The notes under the pieces are model-generated. The model saw only the letters and a list, made by a program, of their open reading frames with translations, was not told the origin of the DNA and did no database searches. Position numbers and translations under genes: made by a program. A stretch of 64,000 nt of DNA. Source: Allomuricauda sp. TMED12 (lineage in GTDB: Bacteria > Bacteroidota > Bacteroidia > Flavobacteriales > Flavobacteriaceae). Numbering within the stretch: the stretch's first letter is position 1; every line of letters begins with the position of its first letter. Location of the stretch: assembly GCA_002167435.2 (NCBI GenBank), contig NHBR02000122.1, positions 1-64,000 of the forward strand. Reading direction: 5' to 3'. Of this stretch, positions 54,828 to 63,630 are shown one piece after another.

Positions 54828-57752
54828 TTACCCTACGATGTTCACAATCTTTCCAGGCACTACGATTACCTTTTTAGGATCACGACCCTGTAATTGCTCT
54901 TTTGTTTTTTCGTGGGCCAAAACAGCGGCTTCAATATCATCCTTGCTCATATCCAACGGTAATTCCAACTTGAAGCGCATTTTTCCATTAAAGGAAATAG
55001 GGTATTCTTTGCTACTTTCCACCAAAAATTTCTCTTCAAATTTTGGGAATGGCGCTTCGGCAATAGAACCTATGTTACCCAAACGCTCCCAAAGTTCCTC
55101 GGCTATATGAGGAGCATAAGGCGACACCAAGATCGCCAAGGGTTCCAAAACAGCTTTGCTGGTACATTTTTGGGATGTCAATTCGTTGACACAGATCATA
55201 AAGGTGGAAACCGAAGTATTGAACGAGAAGTTCTCGATATCTTCTTCTACTTTTTTAATGGTTTTGTGCAGGGTTTTCAAGTTTTCGGCGGTGGGTTCCG
55301 CTTCGACTCCGCTCAGCGACCCGTTTGTATACAACTTCCAAAGTTTCTTAAGAAAAGAGTGCACACCGGTAATACCTGCAGTGTTCCAAGGCTTGGATTG
55401 CTCCAGTGGCCCCAAGAACATTTCGTACAAACGCAATGAATCTGCTCCGTACTCCTCACAAATGGCATCGGGGTTAACGACATTGTATTTGGATTTGGAC
55501 ATTTTTTCGATTTCGCGAAAAACTTTAACCAGCCCATCCTCTTCAATAAACTTGGCATGTTTAAATTCTGGTTGCCAGTTTCTAAATTTAATTACATCTA
55601 ATTCATCTGATGAATTCACAAAATCAACATCCACTCTAATTGCGTCAAACGAAAGATTTGCCACAGAGACTCCAGTAAATGCTTGAATTCTCTTGAAGGT
55701 CTCTAAATCCTCATGTTTATCAAAAACATCTTTTGAAACAAATACATCTGGTCTTTGTGCAACCCTATAAACAAAAGCACTCGTCCCGGTAATCATTCCT
55801 TGGTTGATCAACTTTTGGGCAAATTCGTCCTTGGGCACATAACCCATATCGAACATAAACTTCTGCCAAAAGCGCGAGTACAACAAGTGGCCCGTAGCGT
55901 GTTCGCTACCTCCGATATATAGATCTACATCTTGCCAATAGTTGATGGCCTCGGGAGAGAAAATAGCATCATCGTTCCGCGGGTCCATATACCTATTAAA
56001 GTATTGGGAACTTCCAGCCCAACCCGGCATGGTGTTCAACTCCAATGGAAAAACGGTCTTATGGTCAATCAAATCATTGGAAACGACTTCATTTTTATCG
56101 GTGTCCCAGGCCCATTCCGTAGCATTACCCAATGGTGGTTCGCCTGTTTCAGTAGGGAGGTATTTTTCAACTTCGGGCAATTGCAAGGGCAAATGTTCCA
56201 AATCGATCATTTGCGGCATACCATCCACATAATATACAGGAAATGGCTCTCCCCAGTACCGCTGACGGCTAAATACGGCATCGCGCAAGCGGTAATTCAC
56301 TTTTCCTTCGCCATGTCCGATCTTTTCCAACTCTACAATGATTTTCTTCATGGCATCCTTATAAGAAAGACCATTTAGAAAATCAGAATTGGCTATAACC
56401 GTGGTTTCCTTATCGGCAAATGCTTCTTGGGAAATGTCTACCCCTTCAAAAATGTTGGGGATAGCTATATTGTAATGCTTTGCGAAATCGTAATCACGCT
56501 GGTCCCCACAGGGTACGGCCATTACCGCTCCTGTTCCGTAACTGGCCAGCACGTAGTCGCCAATCCAAATGGGAATGGGCTCCTTGGTGAACGGATGCTC
56601 TGCATAGGCTCCCGTAAATACCCCGGAAATGGTTTTTACATCGGCCATACGGTCACGTTCGGAACGTTTTGCCGTGGCTTCCACGTAAGCTTCTACTTCT
56701 GCTTTTTGCTCTGGAGTTGTGATTTTTGCCACCAATTCGTGCTCCGGTGCCAAGGTCATAAAACTTACTCCAAAAATGGTATCGGGGCGGGTGGTGAAAA
56801 CCTCAATTTGATCTAGGTGATTGAGCGAAGTCGAAATCACATCTTCATCGCTTCGATTACGCTCAGCGTCCAATACATTAAAAGTAACGGAGGCTCCCAC
56901 GGAACGTCCAATCCAGTTGGTCTGGGAATCTTTTAGTGGCTGAGGCCAATCAATTTTGTCCAATCCGTCCAATAAACGCTGAGCATAAGCAGTAATGCGC
57001 ATGCTCCATTGCGTCATTTTTTTGCGAACAACGGGATGACCTCCACGTTCGGAAACACCGTTCACGATTTCATCATTGGCCAAAACGGTTCCAAGGGCAG
57101 GACACCAGTTCACTTCGGTATCCGCCAAATAGGTCAATCTATATTTTAAAAGGATTTCTTGCTTTTCCTTTTCAGAAAATGCATTCCAATCGGCTGCACT
57201 AAAACTTGGTGTATCATCATCACAAGTAGCCTCAACATTCGCATTTCCTTCTTTTTCAAAAATGGAAATCAAACTGGAAATGTTTTCCGCTTTATCCGAT
57301 TTCTTGTTGTACCACGCATTGAACAATTGGATAAAGATCCATTGCGTCCATTTATAATATTGCGGGTTGGATGTCCGCACTTCGCGGCTCCAATCAAAAG
57401 AAAAACCAAGCTGATCTAGCTGCTCACGGTACCTATTAATATTCTTCTCTGTTGTTATTGCTGGATGCTGCCCTGTTTGGATGGCATACTGCTCAGCAGG
57501 TAACCCGAAGGAATCATAACCCATCGGATGCAACACATTGAATCCCTTATGTCTTTTGTAACGCGAATAGATATCCGTGGCAATATAACCCAGCGGGTGC
57601 CCTACGTGCAACCCTGCCCCTGATGGGTAAGGGAACATCGACAAAGCATAAAATTTAGGTTTATCGGAATCGTTGGATGCCTTAAAAGTTTCATTTTCTG
57701 CCCAATACTTCTGCCATTTGGCTTCAATCTTTTGGAAGTCGTAATTCATCAT
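54828..57752 (-). CDS. leuS: Leucyl-tRNA synthetase, with repeat-like insertions
   Basis: 974 residues. HIGH motif in SGAGLHVGHPLGY, editing domain with VFTTRPDTIFG, KMSKS in EKMSKSKYNVVNPD. Joins leucine to its tRNA. Two segments look like repeat-derived insertions: LDAERNRSDEDVISTSLNH (56820-56874), just before VFTTRPD, and GSLSGVEAEP (55301-55323), where the DNA CTTCGACTCCGCTCAGCGAC shares 13 bases with repeat copy 4. Both keep the frame. First of two ATGs at 57752; the next is 57749. Confidence 0.95.
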   Translation of the reverse strand: MMNYDFQKIEAKWQKYWAENETFKASNDSDKPKFYALSMFPYPSGAGLHVGHPLGYIATDIYSRYKRHKGFNVLHPMGYDSFGLPAEQYAIQTGQHPAITTEKNINRYREQLDQLGFSFDWSREVRTSNPQYYKWTQWIFIQLFNAWYNKKSDKAENISSLISIFEKEGNANVEATCDDDTPSFSAADWNAFSEKEKQEILLKYRLTYLADTEVNWCPALGTVLANDEIVNGVSERGGHPVVRKKMTQWSMRITAYAQRLLDGLDKIDWPQPLKDSQTNWIGRSVGASVTFNVLDAERNRSDEDVISTSLNHLDQIEVFTTRPDTIFGVSFMTLAPEHELVAKITTPEQKAEVEAYVEATAKRSERDRMADVKTISGVFTGAYAEHPFTKEPIPIWIGDYVLASYGTGAVMAVPCGDQRDYDFAKHYNIAIPNIFEGVDISQEAFADKETTVIANSDFLNGLSYKDAMKKIIVELEKIGHGEGKVNYRLRDAVFSRQRYWGEPFPVYYVDGMPQMIDLEHLPLQLPEVEKYLPTETGEPPLGNATEWAWDTDKNEVVSNDLIDHKTVFPLELNTMPGWAGSSQYFNRYMDPRNDDAIFSPEAINYWQDVDLYIGGSEHATGHLLYSRFWQKFMFDMGYVPKDEFAQKLINQGMITGTSAFVYRVAQRPDVFVSKDVFDKHEDLETFKRIQAFTGVSVANLSFDAIRVDVDFVNSSDELDVIKFRNWQPEFKHAKFIEEDGLVKVFREIEKMSKSKYNVVNPDAICEEYGADSLRLYEMFLGPLEQSKPWNTAGITGVHSFLKKLWKLYTNGSLSGVEAEPTAENLKTLHKTIKKVEEDIENFSFNTSVSTFMICVNELTSQKCTSKAVLEPLAILVSPYAPHIAEELWERLGNIGSIAEAPFPKFEEKFLVESSKEYPISFNGKMRFKLELPLDMSKDDIEAAVLAHEKTKEQLQGRDPKKVIVVPGKIVNIVG
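56823..56869. repeat. Repeat-like inverted sequence inside leuS
   Basis: GAGCGAAGTCGAA (56823-56835) and TTCGATTACGCTC (56852-56864) pair over 11 of 13 bases, forming a hairpin in the coding DNA. They resemble the dispersed repeats outside genes. The reading frame is kept. Confidence 0.45.
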
Positions 57753-57773
57753 TCGTATTTCATGGTCAATTTA

Positions 57774-57875
57774 TGTCACATCGAGCCCTTCGACTCCGCT
57801 GAGGGTAAACTCTGGTCGAGATGTCTCCAAGAAAAAAGAGAGTTCTCGCCCTTCACCAAAGGACTCGAAATGACA
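57774..57875. repeat. Dispersed intergenic repeat, copy 4
   Basis: 102 bases with inverted ends TGTCACATCGAG / CTCGAAATGACA (10 of 12 pair) and an inner near-palindrome CCCTTCGACTCCGCTGAGGG. Lies between divergent leuS and ftsX, so it may be in a promoter region. Confidence 0.65.
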
Positions 57876-57963
57876 AAATTTTGAATCTATTTTCGTGTGC
57901 AAAAATAGGTTTAATCCCCTAAATACAATTTACTTTTCTATTTTTACGTACTGATTCTACTAT

Positions 57964-58842
57964 ATGAGCCAATATATTGAACGATATCAGCGACGAAAAC
58001 TGATTTCCTCTTACTTTTCCGTGGCTTTGAGCATTGCCCTGGTTCTATTTCTTTTAGGCGTTTTGGGCCTTTTGGTGCTGAATACCAAAAAATTGGCGGA
58101 CCATTTTAAGGAGCAAATCACCATTTCGGTGTTTTTGAAGGACAATGCAAAACCTGTGGAAATAGATCAACTGCAAAAAAGTTTAACGCTAGCAGAGTAC
58201 ACCAAATCGGCAGTATATATTTCGAAAGAGGATGCTGCCGAACAATACAGCGAGGATATTGGTGAAAATTTTGAAGAGTTTTTGGGCTACAACCCATTAA
58301 AAAACTCCATTGATGTAAACCTTAAAGCTGATTTTGTATCCTCCCAACAGATTGATGAGATTGCGGAGGAACTCGCGGCCAAAGCTTATGTGGATGAAGT
58401 GAGTTACGATAAACCGCTGATTTCCCTCCTCAATAATAATGCTCGAAAAATTAGCCTTTGGATTCTAGTGGCCAGCGCCATTTTTACGGTAATCGCCGTT
58501 TTGCTGATCAATAGTTCCATCCGACTGTCCATTTATTCCAAACGTTTTATCATCAAAACCATGCAGATGGTGGGTGCCACCAAAACTTTTATCCGAAGAC
58601 CTTTTATTTGGACGAACATTAAACTGGGAATGGCAGGAGCCTTTGTCGCCCTGATCGGACTTGGGGTTTTGGTGTACTATATTGATAAGAATTTCCCTGA
58701 GCTTAATCTTTTGCAAGATTATATTGTACTTATCATTTTGTTCGTTAGTGTATTTGGTTTGGGCGTAATTATTTCATGGGCCAGCACCCATTTTGCCACC
58801 CAACGCTTTTTGAATTTGAGAACGGACGATCTTTATTATTAA
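57964..58842 (+). CDS. ftsX: Cell division protein FtsX
   Basis: 292 residues. One N-terminal helix (VALSIALVLFLLGVLGLLVL), an outside domain (~50-155) with KDNAKPVEIDQL and the LGYNPLKNSIDV core, then three helices in the FtsX permease part (~165-280). With FtsE it controls cell wall hydrolases at division. No ftsE is in the window. Starts the ftsX-DUF3098-uppP-truB operon. Confidence 0.93.
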   Translation: MSQYIERYQRRKLISSYFSVALSIALVLFLLGVLGLLVLNTKKLADHFKEQITISVFLKDNAKPVEIDQLQKSLTLAEYTKSAVYISKEDAAEQYSEDIGENFEEFLGYNPLKNSIDVNLKADFVSSQQIDEIAEELAAKAYVDEVSYDKPLISLLNNNARKISLWILVASAIFTVIAVLLINSSIRLSIYSKRFIIKTMQMVGATKTFIRRPFIWTNIKLGMAGAFVALIGLGVLVYYIDKNFPELNLLQDYIVLIILFVSVFGLGVIISWASTHFATQRFLNLRTDDLYY

Positions 58843-58851
58843 CTTTGCGAC

Positions 58852-59118
58852 ATGAGCAAGAAAAACAACAACGGTCAAAAACCTGTCAAGGAGTTTGTCT
58901 TCCAAAAGAAGAACTACCTCTTCCTTTTTATAGGTATTGCCTTTATAGCCCTCGGGTTTATTTTGATGAGCGGTGGTGGAAGTGACGACCCCGAAGTATT
59001 CAATCCCGAGATATACAACTTTAGAAGAATTCGCCTCGCGCCTACCTTGATTCTTATTGGCCTTGGTATTCAAGTGTATGCCATTTTGTTAAACCCCAAC
59101 AAGAAAAACAAGGAGTAA
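58852..59118 (+). CDS. DUF3098 membrane protein
   Basis: 88 residues with two hydrophobic helices (LFLFIGIAFIALGFILMSGG and APTLILIGLGIQVYAILL). DUF3098 is Bacteroidetes-specific, encoded between ftsX and uppP as here. Function unknown. Its last codons contain AAGGAG directly before the uppP TTG start. Confidence 0.88.
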   Translation: MSKKNNNGQKPVKEFVFQKKNYLFLFIGIAFIALGFILMSGGGSDDPEVFNPEIYNFRRIRLAPTLILIGLGIQVYAILLNPNKKNKE

Positions 59119-59119
59119 T

Positions 59120-59914
59120 TTGGAATTAATTGATGCTATAATCCTTGGTATTATTCAAGGGTTGACCGAATTTTTACCTGTTTCCTCCAGCGGTCATTTA
59201 GAATTGGGAAAAGCCATTTTAGGAGCGCAAGCCGTTCCTGAAGAGAGTCTACTGTTCACCGTAGTGCTACACTTTGCAACCGCATTAAGTACCTTGGTAG
59301 TGTTCCGAAAAGATGTTTTTGAAATTTTAAAAGGCCTATTTCAATTTAAGTGGAACGAGGAAACCCAATTTTCATTGAAAATCATCATCTCCATGATTCC
59401 TGCCGCTTTGGTAGGGCTGTTTTTAAATGACTTTATCGAGGTGTTTTTTGATGGCGCCATCGTCATTGTAGGCATCATGCTCGTAATCACGGCTTTTTTG
59501 TTGTATTTGGCAGATTTGGCCAAGACCACCGATAAAAATGTATCGTTCCGAAGTTCTTTTGCTATAGGCATGGCACAGGCCGTTGCCATTCTTCCGGGTA
59601 TTTCAAGAAGTGGGGCTACCATATCCGCTGCCGTACTTTTAGGAGTAGACAAGACAAAATCGGCTCGTTTTTCCTTTTTGATGGTGGTTCCGCTGATCTT
59701 GGGTAAAGTGGCCAAAGATGTGATGGGCGGTGATATCACTTTCCAGGGGGATCAGGCTGTGGCCATGGGAGCAGGGTTTGCCGCTGCCTTTATCGCTGGA
59801 CTTGCTGCCTGTACGTGGATGATTAAATTGGTACGACAAAGCAAACTCACTTATTTTGCCATTTACTGTTTAATCGTAGGGTTGATTGCCCTTGCTTGGA
59901 GCGTTTGGGGATAG
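59120..59914 (+). CDS. uppP: Undecaprenyl-diphosphate phosphatase
   Basis: 264 residues. Starts with TTG at 59120, as no ATG fits the conserved N-terminus (ELIDAIILGIIQGLTEFLPV); AAGGAG ends 4 bases before it. Motifs SSSGHLELG and PGISRSGATISAAVLLG are the UppP signatures, with about eight membrane helices. Recycles the lipid carrier for peptidoglycan and surface glycans and gives bacitracin resistance. Separated from the DUF3098 stop by one base. Confidence 0.95.
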   Translation: MELIDAIILGIIQGLTEFLPVSSSGHLELGKAILGAQAVPEESLLFTVVLHFATALSTLVVFRKDVFEILKGLFQFKWNEETQFSLKIIISMIPAALVGLFLNDFIEVFFDGAIVIVGIMLVITAFLLYLADLAKTTDKNVSFRSSFAIGMAQAVAILPGISRSGATISAAVLLGVDKTKSARFSFLMVVPLILGKVAKDVMGGDITFQGDQAVAMGAGFAAAFIAGLAACTWMIKLVRQSKLTYFAIYCLIVGLIALAWSVWG

Positions 59915-59945
59915 ATCAGTATATTTGCTCCAAAACCCCAAGTTT

Positions 59946-60644
59946 TTGAACACCAAAGAAGATTTTTTAAACGGTCAGATTTTATTGATCGATAAACCAC
60001 TGGAATGGACTTCTTTCCAAGCGGTGAATGCGCTAAAATGGGCCATTCGAAAAAAATTCAGCCTTAAAAAGATAAAAATCGGTCATGCAGGTACCTTGGA
60101 CCCTTTGGCCACTGGCTTGTTGATCATCTGCACAGGGAAATTCACTAAAAAGATCCCTGAGCTTCAAGGACAGCTAAAAGAATACACCGGAACCTTTACC
60201 TTGGGTGCCACTACACCATCTTATGATTTGGAGACCGAAGTGAATGAGACCTTTCCAACAGACCATATCACGGACACCTCCATCAAAGAGGCTGCCAAAC
60301 AGTTCTTGGGCGAGATTGACCAAGTACCACCCATCTTTTCAGCATTAAAAAAAGATGGCAAGCGATTGTACGAGCTTGCCCGCGAAGGCAAACAAGTAGA
60401 AATAAAATCCCGTAAAATAGAAATTCTTGGGTTTGAGATTACCCGAATTTCGCTCCCCGAAGTGGACTTTCGGGTGGTGTGTAGCAAAGGAACCTATATC
60501 CGTTCCTTAGCACATGATTTTGGGAAGGCTTTGGACTCCGGAGCCCATTTATCCAAGCTAAGAAGAACCAAAATAGGGGATTTCAACGTAGATAATGCTA
60601 CAAGCCCCAATGTTTTCAAGGAAAATCTTGAAGTAAACGCCTAA
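59946..60644 (+). CDS. truB: tRNA pseudouridine-55 synthase
   Basis: 232 residues from TTG 59946 (LNTKEDFLNGQILLIDKP). No ATG exists in the suitable region; an in-frame TTG at 59886 would overlap uppP. The catalytic aspartate lies in GHAGTLDPLATGLL, with KPLEWTSFQAV and CSKGTYIRSLAHD. Makes pseudouridine at position 55 in tRNA. 31 bases after the uppP stop. Confidence 0.95.
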   Translation: MNTKEDFLNGQILLIDKPLEWTSFQAVNALKWAIRKKFSLKKIKIGHAGTLDPLATGLLIICTGKFTKKIPELQGQLKEYTGTFTLGATTPSYDLETEVNETFPTDHITDTSIKEAAKQFLGEIDQVPPIFSALKKDGKRLYELAREGKQVEIKSRKIEILGFEITRISLPEVDFRVVCSKGTYIRSLAHDFGKALDSGAHLSKLRRTKIGDFNVDNATSPNVFKENLEVNA

Positions 60645-60697
60645 ACCTAAAGGGTTGGGACAAAATAATTTTGCAAAAAAGAGGTTATAGTTAAACC

Positions 60698-61417
60698 ATG
60701 AACTTAAACAAGAGCCAGTTATCACTTTTGATCACTTTCTTTTCTATGTCCATAGTGGTTTTATTGTTGTTCAATATCCACTTAGGGAGCATACAAGAGG
60801 ATGAATATGTGATTGAAATGAGCTTGGCCGATGAAGACATTGAGAAACTTCTCGAGGAAGAAGAGGAACGATTGGAAGAAATGCAGGCCAATAGTGATCC
60901 CATTAAAAGTCATATGGCCCTTAATGAAACTGCAAAACCAAGCATTGGAAACCCAGAACCCTTAAAAACATTGGAGGAGCTCATGGAAGAAAGAGCCTTG
61001 AGCAGCGAAACTGGCGAATACGCCGATAACTCTGGTTTTGAGGAGCAGCTAAAACAATTGAAGGCGCAACGCGATGAGAAAAAAGAGAAATTGGGCGAAC
61101 GCGATGCCCAAAAAGAAGAATACACCAATTACTTAAAGGACAGACGCACTTCCATCTCTTACTCTTTGGTCGAACGAAATGCCTATTATCTCCCACCACC
61201 AATTTATACTTGTATTGAAGGAGGAAAAGTCGTTGTAAATATTACAGTAGATGATAAAGGCTATGTTACCGAAGCTAGTTTTAACGACAAAAGTTCTGGA
61301 ACCAGTAACGGCTGTTTGGTAGACAACGCCATTGCATATGCCCTTAAGGCACGTTTTAGCCCAGATTCCAAAGATTCTCAGATAGGCACGATCACTTATC
61401 TATTCCAAAGCAAGTAA
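60698..61417 (+). CDS. TonB-like C-terminal domain protein with coiled coil
   Basis: 239 residues. N-terminal membrane helix (LLITFFSMSIVVLLLFNIHL), a long charged coiled coil (~45-155), then a TonB-type C-terminal domain (~165-239) with PPIYTCIEGGKVVVNITVDD and ALKARFSP. The proline-rich spacer of classical TonB is missing. It may span the periplasm like TonB or TolA. Overlaps the convergent thioredoxin-like gene by 18 bases. A -7-like TAATTTTG is at 60666-60673. Confidence 0.78.
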   Translation: MNLNKSQLSLLITFFSMSIVVLLLFNIHLGSIQEDEYVIEMSLADEDIEKLLEEEEERLEEMQANSDPIKSHMALNETAKPSIGNPEPLKTLEELMEERALSSETGEYADNSGFEEQLKQLKAQRDEKKEKLGERDAQKEEYTNYLKDRRTSISYSLVERNAYYLPPPIYTCIEGGKVVVNITVDDKGYVTEASFNDKSSGTSNGCLVDNAIAYALKARFSPDSKDSQIGTITYLFQSK

Positions 61418-62020
61418 CTCCAAGATATCTTCCAGAATATTTTGACCTTTGTTTTTGTTGTACCACACCTGAAGGTCTTGCTTGAACTCAGCGGTCAATT
61501 TTCCATGCTCTCTTTTGAAGTCAGCTACCATTTGAGTAGCAATGCTTGGTCTGGGACCCCACTCTCCCATTATTTCATTATTGGATTTATCCAAAATAAT
61601 TACTTTGGGAATGGAACGGGCACCATTGGTAAGGAACGTATCCATTAAATCGAGACTTTCATCTCTCAAAACAACTTTTAAGGTGATGTTTGGATTCGCT
61701 TCGGCTATTTTATTGATTATTGGCAAACTCGCTGCGGCATCTCCACACCAGCTTTCGGTCAATGCCAAGAACACTAGTTCTCTATCTAAGGATTCCAATT
61801 TTTGTTGAATTGCTTCAGGAATCTTAAAGGTTTTCTCCCAACGAACCATTCTGCGATCGCCCAGTTTGGTATAGTTGACCATAGCCTCGGATTGTTCATT
61901 CCCTGTAGTTTTCCCATTTTTCGCCAATTGGCTTACCAACTCGAGATATCTTGCATAATCCATTCCATTTGAAATGTACTCCTGAACAATTTCCAATCTA
62001 TTTTTTTCCAAAACTTCCAT
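61400..62020 (-). CDS. Thioredoxin-fold protein with a single active-site cysteine
   Basis: 206 residues from ATG 62020 (MEVLEKNRLEIV); an earlier in-frame ATG at 62062 is less likely. The Trx-like part has SWCGDAAASLPIINKIAE, where the second Cys of CxxC is Ala, as in the Thioredoxin_9 family. RSIPKVIILDKSN holds the cis-proline. No signal peptide, so cytoplasmic. It may form mixed disulfides with one partner or do something else. Overlaps the TonB-like gene by 18 bases. Confidence 0.85.
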   Translation of the reverse strand: MEVLEKNRLEIVQEYISNGMDYARYLELVSQLAKNGKTTGNEQSEAMVNYTKLGDRRMVRWEKTFKIPEAIQQKLESLDRELVFLALTESWCGDAAASLPIINKIAEANPNITLKVVLRDESLDLMDTFLTNGARSIPKVIILDKSNNEIMGEWGPRPSIATQMVADFKREHGKLTAEFKQDLQVWYNKNKGQNILEDILELLALE

Positions 62021-62214
62021 AAAAATAATTTTTTTCAAAAGTACATAGGGCAGTTGGCCCATTTGTTGACTTTTGTCATTGGTTGTTTCTACACCCTAAT
62101 CCTTACATGCCTGCTTTGCATTTTAAAGGCTTCATATACCAAAAACCGTCAAACCGAGTGAAATTCCAAAGGAATTTTGTAACCAGAACTTCAATAATAA
62201 TGCGCAACGGGTTC

Positions 62215-63630
62215 TTACAATGTTTTGGGGTTTATGGCCAAACTCTTGAACAACATGGCCTTGGTATAGAAAAACTTGTTCTGCATTTCGTTCTGCTTTA
62301 AGTAAGCATCAATGAGTTTACTCTCTCTGGAATTGATCAAGAAAAGGGAACTCTCCCCAAAACTGAATTTTCGCTCTTCAGCATTTAACAAGGTTGAGTA
62401 GTCGTTCACAATATCCTCGATTAGCTGATTCTGCTCCGTAAAAGAATCCAGTTCATTGTAAATAGCAATTACCTTGTTCTGTATTTCCACTTGGGCATTG
62501 TCCCTTTCGTATTCTGCATCTCTAAGCTTAAACTTGGCCAGTTTTAAGTCTCCGCGCTCTTTACGCAGGAAAATCGGCATTTGAAAACTTAATCCAGCTT
62601 TGTAGTTCTCGGTAATGAAAGAATTCATCAATTCGGGCGTTTCGGTGACGAAGTTATACTCCGCCTTTAGCTTGGGGAGTAACTTATTTGCCTTTAAACG
62701 CTTATCCACTGTCAATCCTTCAATTTTATACTCCAAGGACATTAGTTTCGGATGCGTCTGCAAATTGAAACTATCCAATGGCACCCCTTCTATTTCCAAG
62801 GTTGTATTGATATCCATTTCGGGTTCCAAATTCGGTTGTATTCCTGATTGAAGTTCCACGGGTACATCTTCAATCCACAAAAAGTTACTGAGCTCCAATG
62901 ATTTTTTCATCAATCTGACTTTCGCCTGCTGATAACCCAAATCCCTATTACGAACAGCGATTTTGGCCTCTACGGTATCGATCATGGCAATATCACCTGC
63001 CAAGGCCCTCTCTTTTATCCCTTGAAAACGTATTTCGGCATTCTCCAAAAAATCATTGTATACCTCGGCATCCCTATAAGCTTTCAACCAATCAAAATAG
63101 GCAAGTGAAGCATTGTACAACACTTGGTTGACCTGCAAGTCCTGATCAGCTTTTGTCTGCTCCCTAAAAAATTTGGCCTTCCTCAAAGTGGCCATACGCT
63201 CATTGATCCAGAATCCTTGTAAAACGGACATGGACACTCCTGCGCTGTACAAACCATCCTCGGGGAGGGTTTCATCGGGATTTATATAGGCGCCTTCATT
63301 CTGCTGAAAATTTCCTTTAAGCTCAATACCAAACCATGTTGGGATTTTAAATGTTGCGTTAAGACGGTCCCAGTATTCGGTTCCTTTAAACTCCTTTGTA
63401 GAGTAATCAACTTCCACCTTAGGGTCAAAGCCACCACGGGCTTTCATAAGATTGGCTTGCCCCATGGCTATATTCAACTGGGCCTGCTTGGCAATGGGGT
63501 GATATTTTTTTACATAGCCCAAATACTCTTTAAACCCAAGTACCAAGGAATCTTGTTGAGCATAAAAAGAACTTACGTAAAAGAAAAAGAGGGTACAGAA
63601 TAAAAGTAATCTTCTATTTCTTTGTGGCAT
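62215..63630 (-). CDS. TolC-family outer-membrane efflux protein
   Basis: 471 residues. Signal peptide (LLLFCTLFFFYVSSFYAQQ), then two repeats of long helices and strands in the TolC/OEP pattern (AKQAQLNIAMGQANLMKARG, and RESKLIDAYLKQNEMQNKF). Forms the outer-membrane channel of a type I secretion or efflux pump. It overlaps the end of the HlyD-like gene by 17 bases, so they are partners. No ABC gene is within the window. Confidence 0.9.
   Translation of the reverse strand: MPQRNRRLLLFCTLFFFYVSSFYAQQDSLVLGFKEYLGYVKKYHPIAKQAQLNIAMGQANLMKARGGFDPKVEVDYSTKEFKGTEYWDRLNATFKIPTWFGIELKGNFQQNEGAYINPDETLPEDGLYSAGVSMSVLQGFWINERMATLRKAKFFREQTKADQDLQVNQVLYNASLAYFDWLKAYRDAEVYNDFLENAEIRFQGIKERALAGDIAMIDTVEAKIAVRNRDLGYQQAKVRLMKKSLELSNFLWIEDVPVELQSGIQPNLEPEMDINTTLEIEGVPLDSFNLQTHPKLMSLEYKIEGLTVDKRLKANKLLPKLKAEYNFVTETPELMNSFITENYKAGLSFQMPIFLRKERGDLKLAKFKLRDAEYERDNAQVEIQNKVIAIYNELDSFTEQNQLIEDIVNDYSTLLNAEERKFSFGESSLFLINSRESKLIDAYLKQNEMQNKFFYTKAMLFKSLAINPKTL

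Noticed and set aside
39092-57875. Hairpin repeats as a CRISPR array
   Set aside because: Copies are thousands of bases apart, imperfect and internally palindromic, with no regular spacers or cas genes.
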